33,684 nt of DNA, from assembly GCA_035544955.1 (NCBI GenBank), contig DASZZN010000003.1, positions 1 through 33,684 of the forward strand, given 5' to 3'. The translations under genes were made by a program, and so were the position numbers. Numbering within the stretch: the first letter of the stretch is position 1; each line of letters begins with the position of its first letter. Below the pieces are notes generated by a model, which saw only the letters and a list, made by a program, of their open reading frames with translations, was not told the origin of the DNA and did no database searches. Below are positions 1 to 7,638 of the stretch, in pieces. Origin of the DNA: Candidatus Dormiibacterota bacterium (GTDB lineage: Bacteria > Chloroflexota > Dormibacteria > CF-121).

Positions 1-549
1 GTACTGGCGGTGCGTGACGTCCTCGAATGCCGCCCTGGCCGTCGCGCCGTAGTCGATGGCGCCATGGTGGTAGAAGTTGCGGTCCTCCGCGGCCAGGGTG
101 GCGGCGGGGGCCCACTTGCCCATCGCGCCCAGGCGTACGTCGTGGTAGTACTGGCCCTGCTGGTTCACCTGCTGGATCTCACGGCCTTTCCGGTCGTAGA
201 TCACGATGGAGCGGGCGAAGGCGGCTTGCTGGCCCGGGTCCGGGAGGTCCTTGAGCGTCAGGAGGACGTAGCCGACCAGACCCGAGATGAGCAGCGCCAG
301 GGCACCCGCCAGCCAGGGAAACCATCGCCTGAAGCGGCTTACGGGCTGGCGGCCGCCAGAACCTGGTGGCCTACCCCCGGGTGGCTTCCCGCCGCCTCGC
401 GGCTTCTGGCCGGGTGGCGGTTGTGGAGGGGGCCTGTAGCCGTACTGCGGACCTGGTGAGGAACCGCCGCCAGTGGCCCTGTAGCCGGGGCTCGGGGGCT
501 CGTACGCCGAGGCCCGGGGGGTCCGGCGCGGATTGCGGCTCTGGCTCAT
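1..549 (-). CDS. Class A penicillin-binding protein, N-terminal part (runs off left edge)
   Basis: Peptidoglycan glycosyltransferase/transpeptidase of the class A PBP family, acting at the outer face of the cytoplasmic membrane. Only the first 183 residues are in the window. A long Pro/Gly/Arg-rich cytoplasmic tail (residues 1-75) is followed by one membrane segment at about 77-98. The start of the glycosyltransferase domain follows, with the family motif EDRNFYHHGAIDYGA from residue 155; the Glu of the ED pair is the catalytic residue in this family. Start: ATG at 549-547 with a GGAGG ribosome site at 559-555, spacing 5. The transpeptidase domain lies beyond the edge. The low-complexity tail resembles PBPs of high-GC Gram-positive-like lineages. 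Family assignment is secure; the exact paralogue (PBP1A-like or other) is not. Confidence 0.93.
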   Translation of the reverse strand, partial: MSQSRNPRRTPRASAYEPPSPGYRATGGGSSPGPQYGYRPPPQPPPGQKPRGGGKPPGGRPPGSGGRQPVSRFRRWFPWLAGALALLISGLVGYVLLTLKDLPDPGQQAAFARSIVIYDRKGREIQQVNQQGQYYHDVRLGAMGKWAPAATLAAEDRNFYHHGAIDYGATARAAFEDVTHRQY

Positions 550-711
550 ATGAGCCTCCGCAGAGGGATATCCGGAAGGGGTACCAAGAGGGATAGTGAT
601 AGCAGAGTTAACAAACCAGCCGCATGATGCAACGCGGCATGAAGAGGGGGAGTTACGCGAGGCGCCTCCGCGCCGATCCAGGTTCGGCAGCCTGTAAACT
701 TCTGAGCCGTC

Positions 712-790
712 GGTCCCGTGGTGCAGTCTGGCCAAGCACGCGGCCCTGTCAAGGCCGAGATCGCCGGTTCGAATCCGGTCGGGACCGCCA
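712..790 (+). tRNA. tRNA-Asp (GTC)
   Basis: A full cloverleaf can be folded by eye. The acceptor is GGTCCCG (712-718) with CGGGACC (780-786), the D arm is GTGC/GCAC, and the anticodon stem is CGGCC/GGCCG with loop CTGTCAA. The anticodon GTC is at 748-750 and the T loop is TTCGAAT. The discriminator is G787, followed by an encoded CCA at 788-790. Confidence 0.96.
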
Positions 791-811
791 AATCTTCGCA
801 TCGAAGCTACC

Positions 812-900
812 GGAGAGGTGGCCGAGCCCGGTTGAAGGCGACGGTCTCGAAAACCGTTATAGGGGCAACCCTATCGTGGGTTCGAATCCCACCCTCTCCG
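812..900 (+). tRNA. tRNA-Ser (CGA)
   Basis: Class II tRNA with a long variable arm. The acceptor is GGAGAGG (812-818) with CCTCTCC (893-899). The anticodon stem is ACGGT/ACCGT with loop CTCGAAA and anticodon CGA at 848-850 (reads UCG). The variable-arm hairpin is around TAGGGGCAACCCTA and the T loop is TTCGAAT. The discriminator G900 is followed by CTG, so CCA is not encoded, unlike the neighbouring tRNA-Asp 22 bases upstream. The two genes probably share a transcript. Confidence 0.95.
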
Positions 901-1096
901 CTGGGCCTCGTATTCGGAATCGGCCCTCTTGGACCGTTGATAGCACGTCACCCATTCGTGCCATCAACGCCCTCATGTGCCATATCTGTGCCACGGGTCC
1001 CGAGAAGCCTTCGCAGTCGCTCCGTAGCACCTCGGCGAACGCCCGTTCGCCCCGCTGAATGGCATGAGGGCGCGCATGTATGCCCGACCGCGACGG

Positions 1097-1798
1097 CTAG
1101 TCAGCGCCGACCACCGTGAAGTCCTGGTTGACGAAGACGTGGTGCGGCCAGTTGACGCCGATGTAGTGGACCTCGTACTCGCCGTTGCTCAGCTTCACAA
1201 CACGGTCGACGACGCCGCCCGGGTAGGCGGCCAGCGCAGCTTCCGTCGCTCTATTCGCGGTCGTTCCGCTGACGATCGTCCCCGACCCCTGACGGTAGTT
1301 TGGCGGGATCTGACCGACCTGCTTAGACGCGGTCGGTGCCCCGCGCTGGAAGGGGATCGCCCCTGCCGCCGAGGATGTCGCAGATCCGCCGTCGCCAGTT
1401 GGTTGCACGATGACCTGCGTGGCCGTGATGGTCACTCCGTTGGTCGTCCCAAGTACGAGGACGGGTTCGCCTGTTGTAATGGCACTCGCCGAGGTCGAGT
1501 TCGTCCCCTTCTGGTATGTCGTAGAGGACGCCTCCTCGACGGTCACCTTCACACCCGCTGATGTCGACATCGTGAAGCTCGACGTGGACACGCTGGCAAC
1601 CGTGCCTGATGCTCCCCCTGAGGCCGGTCCAGACCGAGCGTTGGATCCCCCGCCGGCGGATCCTGAGGGCTGAGTCGTCGAGCTTGAAGAAGTGGAACTT
1701 GAGGAGGAAGCCGCTGCTGTTCCACAGGCCGCCAGGATTGCTGTTGCTGCAAGTAAGAGAAAAGAAGTTCTTAATGACAGTGACGTTCGTATCGACAT
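1097..1798 (-). CDS. Lipoprotein with DUF5666-like domain and PepSY-like C-terminus
   Basis: Secreted lipoprotein of unknown function, 233 aa. The N-terminus has a basic start, a hydrophobic core and a lipobox LAAC with Cys25 as lipidation site. A Ser/Thr/Gly-rich linker (about 28-62) follows, typical of surface lipoproteins. Residues about 63-115 (beginning GTVASVSTSSFTMST) look like the small beta-barrel repeat of DUF5666-type proteins. The C-terminal 50 residues (AAYPGGVVDRVVKLSNGEYEVH and on to FVNQDFTVVG) have the A-x-YPG-x-V...G-x-YEVH pattern of PepSY-like modules. It stands alone, converging with nothing on the left and divergent from the gene at 2026. Coding on this strand is clear from the signal peptide; domain names are from pattern memory. 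Confidence 0.85.
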   Translation of the reverse strand: MSIRTSLSLRTSFLLLAATAILAACGTAAASSSSSTSSSSTTQPSGSAGGGSNARSGPASGGASGTVASVSTSSFTMSTSAGVKVTVEEASSTTYQKGTNSTSASAITTGEPVLVLGTTNGVTITATQVIVQPTGDGGSATSSAAGAIPFQRGAPTASKQVGQIPPNYRQGSGTIVSGTTANRATEAALAAYPGGVVDRVVKLSNGEYEVHYIGVNWPHHVFVNQDFTVVGAD

Positions 1799-2025
1799 TT
1801 TTCTTTAGGTCCTTTGTGTCGTTGTTAGTGACCTAATGGTCTGCCTGCGAAGCTTGCGGTATCGTGACACGGTTCTAAGAAGGTCTTAAGACTTTGATGG
1901 ATCAGGACTGGCCCAGCAAGAGCAGGGATGATGTGATGCGACGCGTTAGAGCGCCGGCTGATGAAGCGCGTCAAGGCTTGACCGGTAGAGCGTTACGCTT
2001 CGAGCGCTGGAGACGTTGCTCTGAT

Positions 2026-2889
2026 ATGCCGAGGTGGTTGGTTGCGCTGATGCTGCTTACAGCCTGTGGGCCGGGTACTGCCCAACCACTTCCTTCACTT
2101 TCGCCGCCCAGCCCGCCGACGGCAGCGCTCGCGGCGTGGAAAGACTTCCCTGCCACCGCCAACCCGCGTCCGATCATCGTGTTCGACCGTACCCTCGAGC
2201 ACATCGGTCCGGCCGGCTTCACGACCGAACCCGACCGCAAGCTCGACTGGGGCTGCAACAAGTTCGTTCTCGCGCCCGGCGTCACGCTGCCAGCGACGGC
2301 GCCTGGCAGCGCGACTGCCGCTGGGGTCTCGTATCGGGCGCTCGGAGCGGTGGAAGCCTATTCAGAGCTCATTGCGGCGCGCGCCGGGTTTGCCTCCCAG
2401 GCATCTCAATGCACGACGGCTCGACCGTTTTTGATCAAGGACGTGCGTTGGCAGGTCGCCGGCTTTCCGAGTGACCGCGGGACGATGCCGATGTCCGCAT
2501 GGCTCTTCGACATCAGCGAGATCGACGCCTACCTCGGGTACTCGGCTCTCGAACCGTCGGCTTTCTGGGGAAATCGAGTCAGCCCCGAGGGCATGGCGGG
2601 TGGCCGCATCAGTGCCGACGGGTTGACCCTCACGCTAGGTACCACCGGTGGCCCCGATACCCCGGGGCCGTGCGGCGAAGATCTCGCGGCCTCGGCCGCA
2701 GAATCCGAAACGGCGGTTGCGGTTGCCATCGCGAGCCGTTTTCACACCCTGCCGGCGGGCGGGGGGTGCACGCTCGAAGGGCACTTCCGAACAGTGACCG
2801 TGCGCCTGTCGAGGCCGCTTGGAGGCCGCGTGCTGGTCGATGCGAAAGGAGACGCCAGCGCCGTCTGTATCGAAGGGACAGCCTGTTAG
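2026..2889 (+). CDS. Putative secreted lipoprotein of unknown function
   Basis: 287-aa protein that I cannot assign to a family. From ATG 2026 the product begins MPRWLVALMLLTACGPGTAQ, a short lipoprotein signal with lipobox LTAC and Cys14. Upstream in-frame ATGs (for example 1894) would place 44 polar residues before the signal peptide, so 2026 is preferred; a GGAGA lies 12 bases upstream. The linker is rich in Pro/Ser. The mature part has six cysteines, including a final -C pair (AVCIEGTAC), which suggests disulfides outside the membrane. It lies divergent to the lipoprotein at 1097-1798. Just beyond its stop begins recombinase debris. Confidence 0.8.
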   Translation: MPRWLVALMLLTACGPGTAQPLPSLSPPSPPTAALAAWKDFPATANPRPIIVFDRTLEHIGPAGFTTEPDRKLDWGCNKFVLAPGVTLPATAPGSATAAGVSYRALGAVEAYSELIAARAGFASQASQCTTARPFLIKDVRWQVAGFPSDRGTMPMSAWLFDISEIDAYLGYSALEPSAFWGNRVSPEGMAGGRISADGLTLTLGTTGGPDTPGPCGEDLAASAAESETAVAVAIASRFHTLPAGGGCTLEGHFRTVTVRLSRPLGGRVLVDAKGDASAVCIEGTAC

Positions 2890-2939
2890 GCGATGGGACG
2901 CGCAACCCGCTGCGGCTAGCCCATTCTTATCCCGACCGG

Positions 2940-3215
2940 TCGTGATGACGTCGCCGCTGGGCTGGCGATTCTGTCGAGCCTCGAGATGTTTGGGACCGGT
3001 GCGGAACGGCGGAACGGCGGCCAGAATTCGCAGAGCTGCTGTTCTCCGGCGTGACCGTCGACCAATACTCTCGGACCCGGGCCTCGGCTCTTAATAATCC
3101 TTTTAAGCGGCTATTTGAATTCGCCCAGCCCGGTTCGAAACTTGTTCTGGATGGCGACCCCGAGCGGACTCAGGGGCGCAAATACCACCGGTCCTCGTCA
3201 AATACGTTTGATGCT
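2940..3215 (+). pseudogene. Serine recombinase 3'-end remnant
   Basis: About 270 bases are closely similar to the last part of the serine recombinase gene at 23712-25342 (compare with 25055-25325). The shared blocks include the codons for LAILSSLE, for VTVDQYSRTR and for the tail EFAQPGSKLVLDGDPERT. Small insertions and deletions around 2985-3040 break the reading frame, and nothing of the catalytic domain is present, so this is a dead fragment. It ends with copy A of the dispersed 3'-end repeat. The fragment is either a leftover of a former element of the same family or a recombination scar. Confidence 0.85.
3154..3212 (+). repeat. Dispersed recombinase-tail repeat, copy A
   Basis: Copy of a ~58-bp sequence also found at 4907-4965, 14771-14827 and 25266-25323. 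It starts with GCGACCCCGAGCGGACTC, a small hairpin (here one arm is imperfect: CTCAGGGG), then GCGCAAATACCACCGGT, and ends CAAATACGTTTGAT. In this copy it is still joined to recombinase sequence on its left. Confidence 0.88.
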
Positions 3216-3262
3216 GGGCGGTCTCACTCGGGAAGCTAGAGATCTTGAAAGCTGTTCAGTTT

Positions 3263-3440
3263 TTAGGTCCTTGGAGCAGTTGCTGAGCTGACGCCTAGCT
3301 CCCTGGCGAGGTCTTCGATGACGAGCGCCTGGCCGGACCTCGAAATTTGGTCCTCGCTTCGCCGAGGCCGAGCGCGATCCCTTTGCTGAGACCCGGCTTG
3401 CCCCGGTAACGACAGCAACTTTCCCGCTCAGACTCCCCAC
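3263..3440 (-). pseudogene. Short-chain dehydrogenase reduced to its two ends
   Basis: Read on the minus strand from GTG 3440, the product starts VGSLSGKVAVVTGASR, the Rossmann TGxxxGxG cofactor loop of an SDR. After one missing base near 3391-3395 it continues GLSKGIALGLGEA in another frame. Homology then stops abruptly near 3345-3360. The next stretch reads RSGQALVIEDLARELGVSS and ends at a stop at 3265-3263. This resembles the C-terminus of DHRS1-like SDRs (about 270-300 aa). The middle ~220 codons are gone. No function is possible. N-terminal identification is firm; the C-terminal match is from family memory and less certain. Confidence 0.68.
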
Positions 3441-3560
3441 GCTCCTATTCTCAAGCCGATGTCGCTGCTGAGAAATCTCCGATCTGAAGGTTAATAGGTC
3501 TCGCGCCCTCCGGTATCCGCCAGTCTCCATGCTTAGAGCACGGAGAACACGTGATACTGA

Positions 3561-3590
3561 ACGACCCCACTCGGACAAGTTTTCGAACTG
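3561..3590 (+). repeat. Short repeat shared with the recombinase remnant at 17392-17421
   Basis: About 27 of 30 bases match 17392-17421 (ACGACCCCA, two or three variable bases, then CGGACAAGTTT and CGAACT). At 17 kb this sequence lies at the end of a recombinase remnant. Here it lies between the SDR remnant and the yceI-like gene, with no recombinase beside it. It may be another scar of element excision or insertion. Confidence 0.55.
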
Positions 3591-3615
3591 CATCCGTCAT
3601 CCACCATGCGGACCA

Positions 3616-4237
3616 TCATGCAACCTCCACCTCTGCCGGACTCGCCGCGCGCGACTTTCGTAAATACTGCCGAACCGCCTCGACCCCTACCGTCAGCTTT
3701 ATCTCATTGCCGACGAGCAACCCCCCGGCCTTGAGCGGCATGTTCCACGTGAGTCCAAACTCCTCGCGGTCGACGGTGGCCGTCACCATTGCGCCGATCT
3801 TCTGGTTGCCCCACGGATCCGTGGCTCCGCCGTCGAACTCGATGGTCCACCCCGATGGGCCGCGTCACGTCACGGATGGTGAGCAGGCCGGCGCCGCGCC
3901 ACCGGCCATGTGCGACGTGGTGCACATCGCTGCTCTTGAAACGGATGGTCGGGTACCGTCCCACGTCAAACCAATCAGCGCCCCGCAGATGATCGTCGCG
4001 ATCCTTGAATCCCGATTCGACGCTGGCGGCGTCGATCTCCAGTTCGGCGTACGACTGTTCGGGGGTTTCCGCGACGTGGATCCGCCCGGAGAACCGCTGA
4101 AAGGTGCCGCGAATCCGGCTCACCATCAAGTGGCGGCCCTCAAAGCTGACGATTGTGTGTCCTGGGTCGAACTCCCAGATGCCCACCGCCGGCACTAACC
4201 TGCTGTCGATAACGCGGGTCGGGCTTGGTTCCGTCAT
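3616..4237 (-). pseudogene. YceI-family lipid-binding protein gene with a one-base frameshift
   Basis: YceI proteins are lipocalin-like beta-barrels that bind isoprenoid-type lipids. Reading from ATG 4237 (GGAG 10-13 bases upstream; an ATG at 4246 sits directly on that site and is less likely), the product has the family signature WEFDPGHTIVSFEGRHLM, then AELEIDAASVESG, RDDHLRGADWFDV and LTIRDVTRPI. At a run of four C (3850-3853) one base too many shifts the frame. The next frame continues perfectly with GWTIEFDGGATDPWGN through LTVGVEAVRQYLRKS to a stop at 3618-3616. Total restored length is about 207 aa, normal for the family; no signal peptide is seen. It is divergent from the MarR gene and probably controlled by it. 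Either a recent pseudogene or a homopolymer sequencing error. Confidence 0.88.
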
Positions 4238-4255
4238 GTTGATCATCTCCAATAG

Positions 4256-4311
4256 TTGCAATTTGCAAATAAGCTCCCTCAGTCTAGGCAAAGATCGTTG
4301 CGAATTGCAAC
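4256..4311. promoter_or_regulatory. Pair of TTGCAA-type palindromic operators between yceI and marR
   Basis: Two similar inverted repeats lie in the divergent gap: TTGCAATTTGCAA at 4256-4268 and GTTGCGAATTGCAAC at 4297-4311. Their centres are about 42 bases apart, about four helical turns. AT-rich palindromes of this kind are typical MarR-family sites, and the neighbour is a MarR gene. The second copy lies 21 bases before the marR start, so autoregulation is likely. The promoter elements themselves are not clear; the stretch TGATACGAT at 4316-4324 could be a -10. Confidence 0.75.
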
Positions 4312-4331
4312 TTTCTGATACGATTTGGCCA

Positions 4332-4817
4332 GTGGCCAATCGGCTGTCCACCCCGGAAGTTGCGGTCTGGCGCACGTTCCTAACCGCCCAGGCCAGAGCC
4401 GTCGCTCGGATCGAATCCGACCTCCAGCAGCGCGGCCTCATCCCGCTGGAGTGGTATGACCTGTTGGTGGCGGTCCAATTGGCGCCCGCCCACCGGCTAC
4501 GGATGATGGATGTGGCCGAGAGGCTGCTCTTGACACGCAGCAACTCGACACGTTTGGTCGACCGGCTCGAGTCGGCGGGCTTGATCGAGCGCAAACGGCT
4601 GGACGGCGATCGTCGAGGAATGGCCGCCGTGCTCACGCCGGCCGGTCGCGACGCGATCCGGCGGGCATGGCCCGTCTACGCCCAGGGCATCACGCGCTAC
4701 TTTATTTCGCACCTGTCGACTGTGGAACGTCGCATCGTGGCTGCCGCGCTCGTCAAAGTGGCCGAGCAACCCGGGCCAGTGCGACCCCCCTCCCGTCGAC
4801 GCAAACCGAAGTCCTGA
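4332..4817 (+). CDS. MarR-family transcriptional regulator
   Basis: 161-aa winged-helix DNA-binding protein, usually a dimeric repressor released by a small ligand. The helix-turn-helix and wing are at about residues 56-103: MMDVAERLLLTRSNSTRLVD, then RLESAGLIERKRLDGDRRG and the wing with VLTPAGRDA. Flanking helices (N-terminal EVAVWRTFLTAQARAVARIE and the C-terminal helix) give the dimer interface. The start GTG 4332 is chosen because upstream codons lie inside the operator region and would not give family-like sequence. The tail is basic (RPPSRRRKPKS). Divergent to the yceI-like gene with two shared operators; MarR-YceI pairs are common in high-GC bacteria. The ligand is unknown. Confidence 0.93.
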   Translation: MANRLSTPEVAVWRTFLTAQARAVARIESDLQQRGLIPLEWYDLLVAVQLAPAHRLRMMDVAERLLLTRSNSTRLVDRLESAGLIERKRLDGDRRGMAAVLTPAGRDAIRRAWPVYAQGITRYFISHLSTVERRIVAAALVKVAEQPGPVRPPSRRRKPKS

Positions 4818-5180
4818 CGGCCGACTATTTGCCGGCTCTGCGGGCCAAGAATGACGGCCAGGCAGATCCTGTCCACCAGCTGGGATCCAGCTACGTCTTA
4901 AGTCTGGCGACCCCGAGCGGATTCGGGGGCGCAAATGCCACCGGTCCTTCTCAAATACGTTTGATGTAGCGAGCCTCTAGCGAAAAGGCCAGCCAAATGC
5001 GCCACGGGTGGTTGTAAAGTCGTGAGCCGCGGCATTCGCAATACACTCGCTCAGCAACGCCAGCTTTTCCCCGGAAGGGCGGTCGCTTGACGAGTTGGGG
5101 CGGGTAATCCCTCATCGCGCACGAAGGCGAAATGGCCGGTCCCATCTACGGGGAAAATCTTGGGCTAGCCACAACATCAG
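4818..5180. other. Intergenic stretch with repeat copy B
   Basis: No credible gene is seen. It holds copy B of the dispersed repeat (4907-4965), here with no recombinase sequence to its left. Shortly after it lies GCGCCACGGG (4998-5007), which resembles the core of the 26-bp repeat found near 26 kb. Confidence 0.6.
4907..4965 (+). repeat. Dispersed recombinase-tail repeat, copy B (orphan)
   Basis: Begins GCGACCCCGAGCGGATTC and ends CAAATACGTTTGAT. The hairpin arms are CCCCGAG and TTCGGGG, with a G-T pair instead of C-G. Unlike copies A and D, the bases to the left are not recombinase sequence, apart from a few shared bases (CTGGCGAC). Confidence 0.85.
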
Positions 5181-5588
5181 TCAGGGGCAGGCACCAGCCA
5201 TCGAGGTCTTTACAACGGTCCCAAAGGCCTTGTGGTCGTACTTCAGGTCGAGGCAGCCGAGGCGCGTTCCCGAGTTGCTTACGACCAACCAGTAATTGTC
5301 GACGTTTTCGTCCGAGGTGTTGGCCATGGTCGAACCCCAAGGGCCCAACTGTAGCTCTTCATGAAACGTGGAGCACGTCGGGTCGCATTGCTTTAGCGTG
5401 ATTGTCACGCTCGAGTCGTTGTAGAGTCGGACCGCGAATGTGCGGGTGGTTGGATCGACTCCATTGTCATGTAGACGGCTGAACCAACCAGTCCGCACGA
5501 GCTCCAGCGTCACAGCGCCAACTAAGAGCAGCCCAGCCACGGCCGCTGCTGCGTACAACAACCTCCTAGTAGACGCCCGAGTGCCCAT
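5181..5588 (-). CDS. Small membrane-anchored extracytoplasmic protein, unknown family
   Basis: 135 aa. The N-terminus has Arg residues (TRASTRRLL) followed by a hydrophobic segment at about residues 9-29 (LLYAAAAVAGLLLVGAVTLE), so it is anchored with the rest outside. The outside part is rich in beta-type residues and has four cysteines, two in CDPTC and two nearer the end (LGCLDL and AGAC), probably disulfide-bonded. The pattern (NDSSVTITLKQCDPTC, then a serine-rich strand region) resembles small secreted beta-sandwich proteins, but I cannot name a family. Similar overall architecture to the protein at 26061-26492. Single gene, no clear partner. Confidence 0.78.
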   Translation of the reverse strand: MGTRASTRRLLYAAAAVAGLLLVGAVTLELVRTGWFSRLHDNGVDPTTRTFAVRLYNDSSVTITLKQCDPTCSTFHEELQLGPWGSTMANTSDENVDNYWLVVSNSGTRLGCLDLKYDHKAFGTVVKTSMAGACP

Positions 5589-5781
5589 AATTCAGGTGTC
5601 CATATCGCTAACTTACGCGTCAATGAGTTCCTTGCAACAAGTTGCCCATGGGGCTGCAGAGTCCCCTTCCCGGCAGCATTGTCAGGCGCGGAAGGGTGGT
5701 TTCGCGGCCAGTCCTGAGCGGGTTGCACCATGTGGATGCTCGGGGCGCTTGAGTTGGATGGAGTTTTGCCGCCCTTCACCC

Positions 5782-5803
5782 GCAGACGGCCGCGGCCGTC
5801 TGC
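5782..5803. terminator. 22-base perfect palindrome after the lipoprotein gene
   Basis: The sequence GCAGACGGCCG and its exact complement meet without a loop base, so any RNA hairpin must open two to four central bases. It begins 2 bases beyond the stop of the minus-strand gene at 5805-6950. No T-run follows on either strand, so it is either a weak intrinsic terminator or a dyad binding site. Confidence 0.5.
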
Positions 5804-5804
5804 T

Positions 5805-6950
5805 TCAGGGGATCTGCGTGGTGTCGAGCAGGCGCAGCACGCGGAACTCGCGGTCCTTGGAGTCCGGCCTGGTGTAGTCTTCCCAGACCAGGGTCGAGCC
5901 CCGCAGATAGGCACCGGTGAATCCCGTGGCCGGGCGAAGGCGAACGAGCTGCTTGCGTTTGAGGTCGAAGGCCCAGACGCCTGCCCAGTCGTCCCAGACA
6001 GCGAGACGATCGTTGATCGCCGGGAACTGGAGATACCCGGGCGTGCTGTCGGTCACGTCCATCAGGAGCCGATCCTTCTGGCTCAGGATGTCGATCAGGT
6101 GAATCGTCTTGTTCCCCGCTGTCGTATAGATCAGGGTCGTCCCGGCGAGCGCGTAGTACTCCGTGCTCCGGACCGCGCCGACGGGGTGGTGGGCATGCGT
6201 GCGGAGATCCATCGCGGTCAGCTCGACGTAGCCTCCAGGGATCGGTCCGAGGTGCTGGCCGTAGACCACGTAGGGCCAGGAGATGACGGGGTGGAAGCAA
6301 TCGGTGGCCAGGGTCTGGACCGGCTGGCCGCCGGACAGTGGCGCCAGGAAGCAGTCCAGGTGGTCACCAATCGCAGCCCGGGCCACACCGGCGGACCAGA
6401 CGACCATGTCGCCGTCCAGTCGCAGTTCGATGCTGGGAGTCGGGACCGGACGCCCATCAACCGCGGCGGCCCGGGCCACAGTGCGGGTCTGGCCGGTGCG
6501 CCGGTCCTGAGCGTACAGGGCCCAGCCGTCAAGCGTGGGGCGGGGCGAAGCCTCGGCCCAAACCAGCCAGCGCTCGCTGGCATCGCCTGACAGTATGAGC
6601 GAGTCGGGCGAGGAAATGGTCGCGACCTTCAGCAGTTCGTGGGTCGCGGGCTTGAGGAGCGCCACTTCGCCAATGGGCTCCGTTGCCGATCCGGGCGGCA
6701 TGGGCTTGAAGGTGAAGCCGAAAAGCGCGCCACCCGGCGCCGCCTCGACCTCGACGAACATCATCCCGCCCGGGAGATGCAAATCCGCGGTGGTGATACG
6801 CGCCTGGGGCCAGGCGGTGGCGGGGCTGGCGATGCCGCCGGCGGACGGCGAGCCGGACGGCGATGCGCCGCCGGGCGGCTGTCCGAAGCCACCCGGCGCG
6901 CAGCCGGTCAACGCGAGAACGAGAACGAGCCGGAGGAACAATTCCCTCAT
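5805..6950 (-). CDS. Lipoprotein with WD40-like/TolB-type beta-propeller
   Basis: 381-aa surface lipoprotein of unknown role. From ATG 6950 the product begins MRELFLRLVLVLALTGCAPG, with lipobox LTGC and Cys17, then a Pro/Gly/Ser linker. The rest is a run of similar ~45-residue units with patterns such as SGDASERWLVWAEAS, LDGDMVVWSAG, SWPYVVYGQHLG, LAGTTLIYTTAGN and INDRLAVWDDWAG. These are the strand pairs of a beta-propeller as in TolB-like or WD40-like proteins: six or seven blades, with W/VW/VY in place of an Asp-box. A longer start (ATG 6970) adds a few residues and is less fitting for a signal peptide. Divergent from the reductase gene at 7015. Confidence 0.85.
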   Translation of the reverse strand: MRELFLRLVLVLALTGCAPGGFGQPPGGASPSGSPSAGGIASPATAWPQARITTADLHLPGGMMFVEVEAAPGGALFGFTFKPMPPGSATEPIGEVALLKPATHELLKVATISSPDSLILSGDASERWLVWAEASPRPTLDGWALYAQDRRTGQTRTVARAAAVDGRPVPTPSIELRLDGDMVVWSAGVARAAIGDHLDCFLAPLSGGQPVQTLATDCFHPVISWPYVVYGQHLGPIPGGYVELTAMDLRTHAHHPVGAVRSTEYYALAGTTLIYTTAGNKTIHLIDILSQKDRLLMDVTDSTPGYLQFPAINDRLAVWDDWAGVWAFDLKRKQLVRLRPATGFTGAYLRGSTLVWEDYTRPDSKDREFRVLRLLDTTQIP

Positions 6951-7014
6951 AGGGAATGAGTATGAATACATACGATCGCGTTCCAGCGCGACATGCCAAG
7001 GTAGGAGCGGGGCC

Positions 7015-7620
7015 ATGGGACGAACCGTGTACTGGATGAACGTATCGATCGATGGCTTCATCGAGGCTGTCGCAGGTGAACACGTCACCGAGGTCCCTGC
7101 CTGGGCACGGATCGACGAACGGCTGTACGAGAGCTTCAACCAGCAGCTCGGCGACCTGGCGTTGCTGGTCGAGGGGCGCGTCATTTACGAGATGATGGAG
7201 GCCGCGTGGCCACAAGCCGGGAACGACGAATCGCTCCCCGGATACATGCGGGAATTCGGGCGCATCTGGACCACGATGCCGAAAGCGATCGTTTCGCGCA
7301 CGCGCACGAGCGCCGACCACAACACGGTCGTCATCGGCGGCGACGACGTCATCGAGCAGCTTGCAGCGATCCGAGCCGACACTGAAGGCACGATCGGCGT
7401 CGGTGGTGCCACGCTCGCGACGGCCCTCCTTCACGCTGGACTGCTCGACGAACTGCTGCTCTACGTGCATCCCGCCGTACTCGGCTCGGGCCGACCGCTG
7501 TTCGACGATCTCGTCGACCCGCTGCTGTGCGACCTGATCGAGTCAGTTTTCAGATCCTCGGGCCGGCCGACGCTGCGGCAAACGATCGCTCTCATCCGCT
7601 CCGTGCCGGTCTGCGTTGAT
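7015..7620 (+). CDS. Dihydrofolate reductase/RibD C-terminal-like protein lacking its own stop
   Basis: NADPH-dependent reductase family related to DHFR and the RibD reductase domain (YyaP/YwjB type). Start ATG 7015 with AGGAG at 7003-7007. Features in order: MGRTVYWMNVSIDGFIE (strand 1 with the SxDG motif), WARIDERLYESFNQQ, LLVEGRVIYEMM (cofactor loop region), KAIVSRT, TIGVGGATLATALL (GGxxL nucleotide loop), LLLYVHPAVLGSGRPLF and the last strand FRSSGRPTLR. Family homology ends near 7590 at a normal ~190 aa. However, no in-frame stop follows until 8307, so the open frame would read antisense right through the DUF4389 gene. The end given here is my estimate of the domain end (a stop exists in the +2 frame at 7617). 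A lost stop or small indel is likely. Confidence 0.75.
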
Positions 7621-7638
7621 GCGCTGGCAATGGCCATC

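Noticed and set aside
546-791. Minus-strand open frame starting MAVPTGFEPAIS
   Set aside because: It runs antisense through the tRNA-Asp gene. The string VPTGFEPA is the usual false translation of a tRNA T arm, and the frame also crosses the PBP start region.
4104-4331. Upstream extension of the MarR frame
   Set aside because: It crosses the operator region and the antisense strand of the yceI-like gene; MarR homology starts after 4332.
6535-7014. 160-codon upstream extension of the reductase frame
   Set aside because: It is antisense to the propeller lipoprotein, and the family N-terminus begins exactly at ATG 7015 with a good ribosome site.
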